Below, piece after piece: positions 56,135-64,000 of a stretch of 64,000 bases of DNA. Positions within the stretch are counted from its first letter, which is position 1, and every line of letters begins with the position of its first letter. The DNA is from Methanomassiliicoccaceae archaeon (GTDB taxonomy: Archaea; Thermoplasmatota; Thermoplasmata; Methanomassiliicoccales; Methanomethylophilaceae), in the NCBI GenBank assembly GCA_003555025.1, contig PWHV01000005.1, forward strand, positions 1 through 64,000. The letters run 5' to 3'. The notes beneath the pieces were generated by a model. That model was not told the DNA's origin and searched no databases. It saw only the letters and a program-made list of their open reading frames with translations. Made by a program: the position numbers and the translations under genes.

Positions 56135-56443
56135 TCTGGAGATTGACGACCTGATGCGCGGCCGTCGTGCCGTTGCCGCATTGAAGCGCATCCGCAAGCC
56201 GTCGCCTCAGGCGCGCTTCCGGGAGGACGGCCGTCGTCGCTGGGCATCTCAGCGACCTCTTTTGCTGTCGTCTATCAGCGATGCGCACCTCGCCATCGAA
56301 GACGAGGGCCGGCGTCATCATCGCCCCTCGGGCCGAGCCCCCCGGGGCCGTCCGTCTTCGCCCCGATGATCCCTTTGGGGATCTTGCGGACGCTGCCCCG
56401 AACCGATAGTATTCGGAGGAGCCGGTTTCGAACAACTCCATCA
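56135..56443. other. 309-base gap with inverted repeats
   Basis: No convincing gene. Contains GTCGCTG...CAGCGAC (about 56236-56256), closely followed by TCTTTTG, and CGAAGACG (56297-56304) with its inverse CGTCTTCG (56353-56360) enclosing further GC-rich complementary blocks. Could include terminators or a structured RNA. Confidence 0.45.
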
Positions 56444-56686
56444 TCACTGCTTGGATATCCATTCCCCGTAGGCCCTCACCAGCCCTTCGGCGTAATCCTC
56501 CCTTTTCTCCTTGGGTATGTAATTGTATATGGAGGCCAATCGCAACAGCTCGTCGCGGAGCTCTTCGCCCTCTTTGCCGTCGACCTTTCGGAATATACCG
56601 TAGAGGTTAGATACTCCCACCATCATACCCGCAACCCTGATGCGGCCGATCTCCGCCGCGGCCTTGTCGATGCAGCAGTCGCTCAT
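56444..56686 (-). CDS. Small protein of unknown function (80 aa)
   Basis: Begins MSDCCIDKAAAEIGRIRVAG, then helical. ATG 56686 is about 5 nt after the start predicted by TATA (56714-56720). A longer frame to 56731 reads through that box. Divergent from another small gene. Not recognised. Confidence 0.6.
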   Translation of the reverse strand: MSDCCIDKAAAEIGRIRVAGMMVGVSNLYGIFRKVDGKEGEELRDELLRLASIYNYIPKEKREDYAEGLVRAYGEWISKQ

Positions 56687-56754
56687 GCGCTCAGGATACG
56701 AACCGGTTGAGTGTATAAAAACGTATTTCAAATATATTAGAAACAGGTGCTAGG

Positions 56755-57081
56755 ATGGCAAAGGTGAAGGTTAACATGGGCGTGTGCGAGCGTACGCACG
56801 AAATCAACGTCAGTCTGCGGGAGGACGGATCGCTGGATGTCAGCATAGTCTCCGATTGCGAGAAGGTGCGGGAGTACGGCGAGCAATTGGGGACCCTGGC
56901 GATGGCCGACCTCGGCAGCATAACCATGAGCCGCATCATGGACCCCATGATAGTGGAGCATCTGACCCCCACCTGCCTGGCGCCGGTGGCGGTGTTCAAC
57001 TGCGCATGGATGGAGGCCGACATGATGTCCAGCTCCCTGGCGTTGAAGGCGGGGGAGATGAGCCTGGAGTTCCAGGAGTGA
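56755..57081 (+). CDS. Small Cys-containing protein of unknown function (108 aa)
   Basis: Contains four cysteines (GVCERTH, SDCEKV, PTCLAP, FNCAW) in a beta-rich then helical layout that resembles a small conserved methanogen family (possibly DUF6951; not certain). GGTGC upstream of ATG 56755. May bind metal or act as a redox partner of the flavoprotein downstream. Confidence 0.6.
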   Translation: MAKVKVNMGVCERTHEINVSLREDGSLDVSIVSDCEKVREYGEQLGTLAMADLGSITMSRIMDPMIVEHLTPTCLAPVAVFNCAWMEADMMSSSLALKAGEMSLEFQE

Positions 57082-57122
57082 AAAGTTAGTTATCCGACTT
57101 AAAACGATTATCCCTAGCTTCC

Positions 57123-58490
57123 ATGGTCAAGGAATACGACATAATCGTGATAGGTTCCGGCGCGGGGCTCAACATCGCCAACCAGGCCCGTGACAAGGGA
57201 TGGAAGGTGGCGTTGTTCGAGAACGGCCCCCTGGGAGGGACCTGCCTAAACCGTGGCTGCATACCGAGCAAGATATGGACCAGCGCCGCCGACGCCATAA
57301 GGTCGGCGGAGGACGCCGCCGGCATGGGGGTGGGGACCAGCATCGATTATGTGGACTTCTCGCTGCTGCGCTCCCGCCTGCGTCATATCGTGGATGGCGA
57401 CTCCAAGTCCATTGAGAATGCCATCGACAAGGACCCTCAGATAGACCTGTTCCGACGGACGGCGGAGTTCGTGGACAGCAAGACCTTGCAGGCGGGCATG
57501 AAGAAGGTAAGCTCAGAAAGGATAGTCATAGCCAGCGGAGTCAGGACCCGGGTTCCTGAGATAAAAGGTCTGGAGAAGGCCGGCTATCTGCGGTCGGAGG
57601 ACGTTTTCATGATAAAGGAGCCTCCCCGCAGCCTCGCCATACTCGGCGGCGGATACAAGGCGGCGGAGTTCGCCCATTTCTTCTCCGCAATAGGCGTTGA
57701 CGTGACCGTGATCGGCCGCAACGCCCGTTTCCTACCCAGCGAGGACGCCGATGCCTCTGAGGCGGTGCTCTCCCGGCTCTCGGAGCGCGCCGATTTCTTC
57801 CTCGGATACGATATCGACGAGGTCGCGATGGCCAACGGCAAGAAGAAGCTGACTCTTTCCTCCAAGGAGGAGAGCGCCGACGTGGAAGCGGATGAGTTGC
57901 TGCTGTGCACCGGCGTGGTGAGCAACAGCGACCTCCTCAAGCCGGAGATGTCAGGGATCGAGACCGATTCCGCTGGCTACTTCATAGTCGACAAGAGGCT
58001 CCGGACCAACGTAAAGGGAGTTTACGCCCTGGGCGACGCCCTGGGGAGGAATATGTTCCGCCACAACGCCAACTACCAGAGCATGGTGGTCTGGCAGAAC
58101 ATCATCGGAAAGGAGGTCAAGGCGGAAGAGCACGCCATCCCTCATGCGGTGTTCTCCTGGCCGCAGGTGGCTTCGGTGGGCATGACGGAGGCGGAGGCCA
58201 AGGCCAGGGGCTTCGAGGTCCTGGTGGGGCATCACCGCTACGCGGACAGCGGGAAGGGCTACGCCATCCGTTCCAAGGAGGAATTCGTGAAGGTGGTCGT
58301 GGACAGGAGGAACAAGGCCATATTGGGGGCCACCGCATGCGGCCCCGAGGCGAGCTCTCTGATACAGACGGTGGTGGTCATGATGAACTCCGACGACGGC
58401 ACCCCTCGGCCACTCATCCAGGGTCAGGTCACACATCCCACTCTGGCGGAGGTCCTGGAGCGAGCGTTCCGCGGCCTGCATGCCCATTGA
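57123..58490 (+). CDS. Dihydrolipoamide-dehydrogenase-like flavoprotein
   Basis: 455 residues, pyridine nucleotide-disulfide oxidoreductase. FAD motif VIGSGAGLNIANQA, redox disulfide in GGTCLNRGCIPSK, NAD motif LGGGYKAAEFA, and the C-terminal THPTLAEV with the catalytic His/Glu. Possible substrates are lipoamide, mycothiol-like or CoA disulfide. No 2-oxoacid dehydrogenase genes nearby. TATA-like ACTTAAAA gives an almost leaderless start. Confidence 0.9.
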   Translation: MVKEYDIIVIGSGAGLNIANQARDKGWKVALFENGPLGGTCLNRGCIPSKIWTSAADAIRSAEDAAGMGVGTSIDYVDFSLLRSRLRHIVDGDSKSIENAIDKDPQIDLFRRTAEFVDSKTLQAGMKKVSSERIVIASGVRTRVPEIKGLEKAGYLRSEDVFMIKEPPRSLAILGGGYKAAEFAHFFSAIGVDVTVIGRNARFLPSEDADASEAVLSRLSERADFFLGYDIDEVAMANGKKKLTLSSKEESADVEADELLLCTGVVSNSDLLKPEMSGIETDSAGYFIVDKRLRTNVKGVYALGDALGRNMFRHNANYQSMVVWQNIIGKEVKAEEHAIPHAVFSWPQVASVGMTEAEAKARGFEVLVGHHRYADSGKGYAIRSKEEFVKVVVDRRNKAILGATACGPEASSLIQTVVVMMNSDDGTPRPLIQGQVTHPTLAEVLERAFRGLHAH

Positions 58491-58641
58491 TCACCTGGGC
58501 ATCGTCGGGCATCGCATGACCCGACCGGCCGATGGCCGATGGACGGATCCGCATGGTCTCCTCCTCAGACGTCGGCGGCGTTCCAGTCTGGACACCTGGG
58601 TTAGAAAAGGTTGATATAATCACACTAGGCTGTTCGACTGA

Positions 58642-59577
58642 ATGTCATTGGCTCTGTTGGGCCTGCCGTTGGGCTTCATCCTTCTGTTTCAAGCCTCCAA
58701 TTGGCTGGTGGACTCCGCCAAGAGGACCGCTTTGTTGCTGGGTGTTTCACCGTTCGTAGTGGGCATAACCATCGTGGCCTTCGGCTCGTCCTCCCCCGAG
58801 GCCGCGCTGGCGCTGATGGCTTCCACCTCTCCCGATGTCATACTGGGCAACATCGTGGGCAGCAACATCGCCAACATCGGCCTGGTGGTCGGTCTGACAG
58901 CCATCGTCTATCCACTCGCCATCCGGTTCGACACTGTCAAGTTCGAGGTATGGGTGATGCTGGCGGCGTCGGTGCTCTTGACGCTTATGGCGGCTTCGGG
59001 CGACCTCGACCTGGTGGAGGGAATCGTGCTGCTGGCTCTCATGGCGGCCTTCATATACGTCGTCTACCGCCTCTCCAAGAGGGATCCGCTGCGTGAGGTT
59101 GTCGATGAGACCCTCATGTCCGAGGATCCGGGGAGGCTGGGGCCGAACCTGGCAATCATGGCCGTCTCATTGGCATTGTTGGTCTTGGGGGCGCAGGTCT
59201 TCGTCCTGGGAGCGGTGGCGCTGGCCGATGCGCTCCAGGTCCCTGAGCTCGTGATCGGGCTGGTGGTGGTGGCGATCGGCACCTCGCTGCCCGAGCTCTC
59301 CATATCCCTGGCGGCCGCCTGGAAGCGGGAGACGGAGATAGTTCTCAGCAATATCATCGGCAGCAACATCTTCAACGCCCTCTTCGTCATGGGCCTGGCC
59401 GCGCTCAGCGCCACCATCGCGGTGCCCGCCGCGATGCTGCGACTGGATCTGCTGGTGATGCTTGCGCTCTCAGTCATCCTGTTGATATTGATAAGGGTCC
59501 GCGGCGGCATCTCCCGCCGCGGCGGCCTGGTCTTCGCTTTTATATACTTTGCATACCTGCTGATACTGTTCGTCTGA
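58642..59577 (+). CDS. Cation/Ca2+ antiporter (CaCA family)
   Basis: 311 residues, about ten membrane helices with two alpha repeats: FGSSSPEAALA with NIVGSNIANIG, and GTSLPELSISLA with NIIGSNIFNALF. Exchanges Ca2+ (or K+/Na+) against Na+ or H+. GATATAATC lies 26 nt before ATG 58642 (leaderless). The 151-base gap upstream holds nothing else evident. Confidence 0.93.
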   Translation: MSLALLGLPLGFILLFQASNWLVDSAKRTALLLGVSPFVVGITIVAFGSSSPEAALALMASTSPDVILGNIVGSNIANIGLVVGLTAIVYPLAIRFDTVKFEVWVMLAASVLLTLMAASGDLDLVEGIVLLALMAAFIYVVYRLSKRDPLREVVDETLMSEDPGRLGPNLAIMAVSLALLVLGAQVFVLGAVALADALQVPELVIGLVVVAIGTSLPELSISLAAAWKRETEIVLSNIIGSNIFNALFVMGLAALSATIAVPAAMLRLDLLVMLALSVILLILIRVRGGISRRGGLVFAFIYFAYLLILFV

Positions 59578-59580
59578 ATC

Positions 59581-60060
59581 GTGGTGAGCATGACGTTGGA
59601 CATTTTCGACTGGACTTTGCTGGCGGTGCTTTCCATGGTGCCGTTCTGGGAGGGCAGGTACACCATACCGATGGCCATAAGGATGGGGGCCGACCCGTTG
59701 TCGGCCTATTTGTGGTGCGCGGCGTTCAACATCCTCGCGTCGCCGCTGATATTCTTCTCGCTGCGGGTGGTCTACACCCGGTGGCTGTGCCACATCGCGC
59801 CGGTGCGCGCGATCTACGAGGCCTGCGTCCGCAGGGTCTCCAGCGAGAACAGCAAGGTGCTGGAGCGCTGGCAGGAGCTGGGGCTCATAGTGTTCGTGGC
59901 CATACCGGTGCCGGTCACCGGCGTCTGGACGGCGACGCTGCTGTCCTGGCTGTTCCAGCTCGACGAGAGGAAATCGATACTGGTCATCGGCACGGGGGTG
60001 CTGATAGCCTGCGCCATAACCACCCTCGCCACCCTGGGCGTGCTCAGCATTTATGCGTAG
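59581..60060 (+). CDS. Small-multidrug-export family membrane protein
   Basis: About 159 residues, four membrane helices, with VPFWEGRYTIPMAIRMG and VFVAIPVPVTGVWTATLL, fitting the COG2426/Sm_multidrug_ex family; its transport role is not established. Starts GTG 59581 three bases after the antiporter stop, or ATG 59590. It ends in tandem TAG TAG and overlaps the convergent ABCE1 gene by 10 bases. Confidence 0.8.
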   Translation: MVSMTLDIFDWTLLAVLSMVPFWEGRYTIPMAIRMGADPLSAYLWCAAFNILASPLIFFSLRVVYTRWLCHIAPVRAIYEACVRRVSSENSKVLERWQELGLIVFVAIPVPVTGVWTATLLSWLFQLDERKSILVIGTGVLIACAITTLATLGVLSIYA

Positions 60061-61817
60061 TAGTACTCGCCCTTCCCCTTCTGCTCGCGGTCAAGGCGCG
60101 AATCGGGCTTGTTGATACGGGGGCGGTGGGTGTCAGCATCGCGGCGGAAGGTGATGTCCACCTCCTTGAGGAAGCGGTTCATACCTGTCCGCATCTCCAT
60201 CGGTCCCTCGCCCACGCCCCTCCTGCCGGGCTCGCCGCCGAACACCATCATGGAGTCCGACACCATGTCCAGGAAATAGATGTCGTGGTCGACGATCAGG
60301 GCGCTCTTGCCGCTCTTCTCCATCACCCTGCGCAAAGTGCGGGCGGCGTTCATCCGCTGGTTCGAATCCAGGTACGCCGAGGGCTCGTCCAGCAGATAGA
60401 CGTCCGCCTCGCGGGCGAGGCATACGGCGATGGCGGCGCGCTGCAGCTCGCCGCCGGAGAGGTTCTTCACCCTCTTTCCCAGCAGATGCTTCAACGCCAG
60501 CGGTTCCATCACCTCGGTCTGGAAGAATCCGGACTGGACCACCTCGAAGGCGGAGCTGTGCAGGAGGTCTTTGAGGGTCCCATCGAAGTCAGGTGTTATG
60601 TACTGCGGCTTGTAGGAGACCTTGATGTCGGCGTCCACCGAGCCGCTGTCCGCCTCGAGCACGCCGGCCAGCATCTTCACGAACGTGGTCTTGCCGGTGG
60701 CGTTGGGGCCGACTATCCCCACTGACTCGCCCTCCTTTATCTTCCCCGGTGACACCTGGAGTGAGAACTGCCCGAAGTCCTTGCCCAGGCCCTGGTATGA
60801 AACCAGTTCCCCGGTGATCCATTCGCCGCGGGGCGGCGACATGGAGAACTCGATGGCGCGTTCGCGGAAGCGGATGTTCTCCTCGGGGAGGTATCCGTTG
60901 AGATATACATTGATGGCGGTTCGCACCTGCCTCCCTTGGGTGAAGACGCCGTAGGCGCCCTCGTCGCCGTACACCACGTTTACGTTGTCAGCGAGGAAAT
61001 CGAGGACGGCGAGGTCGTGCTCGATCACCACCACTTGGCGGTCCTCGCTCAGTCCGCGGATGATCCTTGCCACCTTGACCCTCTGATAGATGTCCAGGTA
61101 CGAGGACGGTTCATCGAAGAAGTAGACGTCGGCGTCGCGCATCACCGTGGCCGCCATGGCCACCCTCTGCAGTTCCCCGCCGGAGAGCTTGTCCAAGGGG
61201 CGGTCGATGACCTCCTCCAGCTCGAAGACGGCCGCGGCCTCGGCGACGGTCATGCGCTCCTCCACCCTCTCCAGCAGGGACCTTACCTCCCCGCTGTGCA
61301 CCTGAGGGAGCTTGTCCACGTACTGGGGCTTGGTGGCGATGACCACATCGCCCCCGTACACATCGCTGAGGAAGGTGTGCAGCTCGGTGCCGCTGTAATG
61401 GTCGAGGACCTCCTCCTTGCTGGGAGGGTCCTCGTAGCGTCCGAGGTTGGGCACCTCCACGCCGGAGAGCATCTTGATAGCGGTGGTCTTGCCGATGCCG
61501 TTGGGGCCCAGTATGCCGGTGACCATGCCCTTCTTCGGCACCGGGAGGCGGTAGAGCCGGAAGGAGTTCTCTCCGTACTGGTGCACCATCTCGCCCTTGA
61601 GCTCGTCGGCGAGGCCGATTATCTTGATGGCATCGAAAGGGCATTTGTGCACGCATATGCCGCATCCGGCGCAGAGCTCCTCCGATATGATGGGTTTGCC
61701 TCGCTCTCCCAGGACGATGACCTCAACCCCCGTCCTTATCTTCGGGCAGAACCTCATGCACTCGTTGTTGCACTTCTTGGGCTGACAGCGGTCCTTGAGC
61801 AATGCGGCGATGCGCAT
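60051..61817 (-). CDS. abce1: Ribosome recycling ATPase ABCE1 (RNase L inhibitor homologue)
   Basis: 588 residues. N-terminal 2x[4Fe-4S] region (CQPKKCNNECMRFCP and CAGCGICVHKCPF), then two ABC domains with GPNGIGKTT and GPNATGKTT Walker A motifs and two LSGGELQR signatures. It splits archaeal 70S ribosomes after termination. A TATA box on this strand (61840-61848) lies 26 nt before ATG 61817; the frame continues to 62213 only by chance overlap with the MarR gene. Confidence 0.97.
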   Translation of the reverse strand: MRIAALLKDRCQPKKCNNECMRFCPKIRTGVEVIVLGERGKPIISEELCAGCGICVHKCPFDAIKIIGLADELKGEMVHQYGENSFRLYRLPVPKKGMVTGILGPNGIGKTTAIKMLSGVEVPNLGRYEDPPSKEEVLDHYSGTELHTFLSDVYGGDVVIATKPQYVDKLPQVHSGEVRSLLERVEERMTVAEAAAVFELEEVIDRPLDKLSGGELQRVAMAATVMRDADVYFFDEPSSYLDIYQRVKVARIIRGLSEDRQVVVIEHDLAVLDFLADNVNVVYGDEGAYGVFTQGRQVRTAINVYLNGYLPEENIRFRERAIEFSMSPPRGEWITGELVSYQGLGKDFGQFSLQVSPGKIKEGESVGIVGPNATGKTTFVKMLAGVLEADSGSVDADIKVSYKPQYITPDFDGTLKDLLHSSAFEVVQSGFFQTEVMEPLALKHLLGKRVKNLSGGELQRAAIAVCLAREADVYLLDEPSAYLDSNQRMNAARTLRRVMEKSGKSALIVDHDIYFLDMVSDSMMVFGGEPGRRGVGEGPMEMRTGMNRFLKEVDITFRRDADTHRPRINKPDSRLDREQKGKGEYYYA

Positions 61818-61903
61818 GTGCCCGCTTATGTGGAGATTGTTTATAAGCTTTAATGAACGGACGAGGCCCGTGGGGCAACGGTCGAAGAATGGATAAACAA
61901 TAA

Positions 61904-61919
61904 GGTTGTTTTCGCAACC
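61904..61919. promoter_or_regulatory. Dyad before the MarR gene
   Basis: GGTTG-TTTTCG-CAACC sits between a TATA-like GATAAACAA and ATG 61921, where an autoregulatory MarR protein would be expected to bind. Confidence 0.45.
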
Positions 61920-61920
61920 A

Positions 61921-62385
61921 ATGGTGCTCCGATTCCATATCCCCCAGGACGAGGGCTGCCCCATTTCGCTGATACGATTGGTGTCGATGATACACCATGA
62001 CTGCCACGGCTTCATAAAGTCCCGATTGGGCGACCTCGGCGTGAGCAGTGGGCAGTTCCCGCTCATGTTCCTGATATACCAGAACGAGGGGGTCAACCAG
62101 GGGCAGGCGGCATCCGCCCTGGGCCTGGACAAGGGGACGGTCGCCAGGGGCATGATGCGCCTGGAGGGGGCCGGCCTGGTGTTACGGGAGCGGGACCGCC
62201 ACGACCGGCGCAACTACCGCCTTCGACTCAGCGACGAAGGAAGAGAGGTCATGGAGCGCCTGGAGGATGTGCGCCTGGAGCTGGAGGCGGGCCTGGTGCA
62301 GGGCCTCAGCGACGAGGAGAGGTCGGTGCTGAGGGAACTGTTGCAGAAGGTGCATGGCAACGTGGCAGAGGGAAAGGATGAGTGA
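61921..62385 (+). CDS. MarR-family transcriptional regulator
   Basis: 154 residues, winged helix with GQAASALGLDKGTVARGMMRLEGAGLV and the wing DRRNYRLRLSDEG. Leaderless ATG about 26 nt after a TATA-like box. It overlaps the first MATE gene by 8 bases, so it probably controls that exporter in response to a ligand. Confidence 0.88.
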   Translation: MVLRFHIPQDEGCPISLIRLVSMIHHDCHGFIKSRLGDLGVSSGQFPLMFLIYQNEGVNQGQAASALGLDKGTVARGMMRLEGAGLVLRERDRHDRRNYRLRLSDEGREVMERLEDVRLELEAGLVQGLSDEERSVLRELLQKVHGNVAEGKDE

Positions 62386-63751
62386 TCCCCGCTACACCGA
62401 CGGCGTGGAGACCCTTCTCGGCGACCCTCAGCGGGCGGTGAGGCGGCTCTCGGTGCCGATGATCATCGCCATGAGCCTGCAGACGGCCTACAACCTCTTC
62501 GATGCCATATGGGTTTCTGGCCTGGGCTCGGACGCCTTGGCGGCGGTGGGCTTCGCATTCCCCATGTTCTTCATCATCCTGGGCATCGGAGCGGGCATCG
62601 GCCTCGGCGGCTCCTCGGCCATCGCCCGGCGCATCGGCGCCAAGGACCGCGACGGGGCACAAAGGGTCCTTACCCACACCCTCTTCCTGACATTGGCGGC
62701 CTCGGCGGCCTTGACGGTGCCCCTTTTCCTCTACACTGAAGAGATCTTTCTGGCCATGGGGGCGGGCGAAGTCACCCCGCTGGCGGTCGAATACGGTAGG
62801 ATTGTCTTCGGCGGGGCGGTGGTCATAATACTCGCTAATGTGCTCGCCGCCACCCTGCGCGGAGAGGGCGACGCTCGAAGGTCCTCCATATTACTGGCCT
62901 TCGGCTCGGTGCTCAACATCATATTGGACCCCATCCTCATCTACGGCCTCGACATGGGTATCGCCGGCGCCGCCTGGGCCACGGTGATAGCCTTCGGCCT
63001 GGTGACCTTGGCCCTGTTGCGCATCTATCTGTGCAAGAACGACACCTTCATCCGTCTCCATATCAAGGGGTATCAATGGGAGAGCGGCATCAACCGCGAC
63101 GTGCTGCGCGTGGGCGCGCCGGCGTCGCTGCAGTTCATCTCCATGGCGTTGACGCAGTTCGTCATGATAATCCTGATACTGATGGTGGACGACACCGACG
63201 GGGTGGCCATATACAGCACCGGCTGGAGGGTGATATCCTTGGCCATAATCCCTCTCCAAGGGATCGCCAGCGCCGTCACCCCCATAACCGGCGCCGCCTA
63301 CGGTGCCATGCGCTTCGACAAGCTCTCCATAACCCATCTTTACTCGGTGAGGTTCGCCCTCTACATCACCGTTGTACTGATGGTGCTTCTTTTCGTCTTC
63401 GCGCCCCAGGTCATGACGCTGTTCACCTGGTCCCCTGACTCCGTCCATCTCTTCGACGACCTGGTCGAGTTCTTGCGCATATTCGCCTTCATGGTCCCGG
63501 GGGTGGCCTTCGGCATGCTGTCCTCCGCCACATTCCAAGGGATGGGGATGGGCATGAAGGCGCTGGTGGCCACCATATTCAGGGCGGTGCTTCTCTCGGT
63601 GGTGTTCTGCTATGTGCTGGGAGTCGTCCTGGGGATGGGGCTGATCGGCCTTTGGATCGGCCTGTGCTCCGCCAACGTCATCGGCTCGCTCATCGTCTTC
63701 AGCTGGGTGAGGCTCACCATCCGCCGCATCGATCGCGGGGTCCATGCTTAA
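62378..63751 (+). CDS. MATE-family efflux transporter (first of tandem pair)
   Basis: 457 residues, twelve membrane helices, MATE/NorM-like. Opening VETLLGDPQRAVRRLSVPM, then NLFDAIWVSGLG. ATG 62378 follows GAGGGAAAGG and overlaps marR. Sodium- or proton-driven export of drugs or metabolites. Confidence 0.9.
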   Translation: MSDPRYTDGVETLLGDPQRAVRRLSVPMIIAMSLQTAYNLFDAIWVSGLGSDALAAVGFAFPMFFIILGIGAGIGLGGSSAIARRIGAKDRDGAQRVLTHTLFLTLAASAALTVPLFLYTEEIFLAMGAGEVTPLAVEYGRIVFGGAVVIILANVLAATLRGEGDARRSSILLAFGSVLNIILDPILIYGLDMGIAGAAWATVIAFGLVTLALLRIYLCKNDTFIRLHIKGYQWESGINRDVLRVGAPASLQFISMALTQFVMIILILMVDDTDGVAIYSTGWRVISLAIIPLQGIASAVTPITGAAYGAMRFDKLSITHLYSVRFALYITVVLMVLLFVFAPQVMTLFTWSPDSVHLFDDLVEFLRIFAFMVPGVAFGMLSSATFQGMGMGMKALVATIFRAVLLSVVFCYVLGVVLGMGLIGLWIGLCSANVIGSLIVFSWVRLTIRRIDRGVHA

Positions 63752-63778
63752 ATAGGCGGGGACTTTCCCATTATTCAG

Positions 63779-64000
63779 ATGAAAGGGGGGACCGAGGGTG
63801 TGGAGACCCTCCTCGGGGATCCGAAGAGGGCGGTGCGGCGCATGTCCGTGCCTCTGGTTATCTCCATGCTCGCCCAGACGGTCTACAATCTCTTCGACGC
63901 CATTTGGGTGGCGGGTCTCGGGCCCGAGGCCCTGGCGGCGGTCGGTCTGGTGTTCCCGGTGTTCTTCATACTCCTGGGGATAGCCAACGGCCTGGGCATC
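63779..64000 (+). CDS. MATE-family efflux transporter, N-terminal part (cut by window)
   Basis: 74 residues in view, opening VETLLGDPKRAVRRMSVPL and NLFDAIWVAGLG, very close to the gene just upstream, so a tandem duplicate. A TATA-like CTTAAATAGG (about 63748-63757) precedes ATG 63779 by about 26-28 nt, giving it its own leaderless promoter. It runs off the window end. Confidence 0.88.
   Translation, partial: MKGGTEGVETLLGDPKRAVRRMSVPLVISMLAQTVYNLFDAIWVAGLGPEALAAVGLVFPVFFILLGIANGLGI

Noticed and set aside
61818-62213. N-terminal extension of ABCE1 to 62213
   Set aside because: It would overlap the MarR gene and its promoter; the family starts at the MRIAALLKDRC segment with a TATA box 26 nt upstream.

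Overview
This window is GC-rich archaeal DNA, densely packed with genes. It carries archaeal-type information and housekeeping genes: ABCE1, Hel308, membrane-anchored LonB, archaeal threonyl-tRNA synthetase, KEOPS Cgi121, NadM and the HMG-CoA synthase/thiolase/DUF35 module. Many genes have a TATA-like box about 26 nt before the start codon, which indicates leaderless or near-leaderless transcripts. A homologue of the methanogenesis marker MtxX (26425-27171) points to a methanogen. With the GC content and gene set, a Methanomassiliicoccales-like member of Thermoplasmatota is my best guess, but there is no 16S rRNA or mcr gene here to confirm it. I saw no insertion sequence, prophage, CRISPR array or rRNA.

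Layout. 0.1-5.3 kb: ABC-F ATPase, PAS histidine kinase, SDR, a small HMA protein and a small unknown. 5.5-8.8 kb: tRNA-Pro, aconitase with a hairpin over its ribosome-binding site, and an AhpD-like protein. 8.9-12.3 kb: HTH regulator, HMG-CoA synthase, thiolase homologue and DUF35 protein (mevalonate entry). 12.3-17.2 kb: a 1500-residue helical protein downstream of Cgi121. 17.3-19.5 kb: thrB-thrC. 19.5-25.6 kb: Hel308, LonB and a nadM-pncC-E1-like operon. 25.9-28.9 kb: a small membrane protein, then mtxX-queD-queC-queE (preQ0 for archaeosine). 28.9-34.5 kb: pyrophosphatase, a structured intergenic region, and leuA-leuC-leuD-leuB behind a short ORF rich in branched-chain codons. 34.6-43.7 kb: two small ORFs, ThrRS, a membrane-anchored FKBP, three GT4 glycosyltransferases with a membrane protein, and ThiD-ThiN. 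43.7-52.9 kb: argH-argG facing argC-argJ-argB-argD, an ACT regulator and a CruF-like membrane protein. 52.9-64 kb: carbonic anhydrase, tRNA-Thr, tRNA-Arg, FKBP, small proteins, a Lpd-like flavoprotein, cation antiporter, small-multidrug-export protein, ABCE1, and a MarR regulator with two tandem MATE transporters, the last cut by the window edge.

The most notable observations are: (1) a 13-codon ORF ending in three Leu codons in the leu operon leader, resembling an attenuation leader peptide; (2) a thiolase homologue in the mevalonate operon that has lost three catalytic residues, appears to start at CTG, and is separated from the DUF35 gene by a single in-frame TAG; (3) a second apparent CTG start at leuB; (4) a hairpin covering the aconitase ribosome-binding site; (5) a candidate small RNA with a DtxR-like palindrome at its promoter; (6) a perfect dyad at the predicted argC transcription start.
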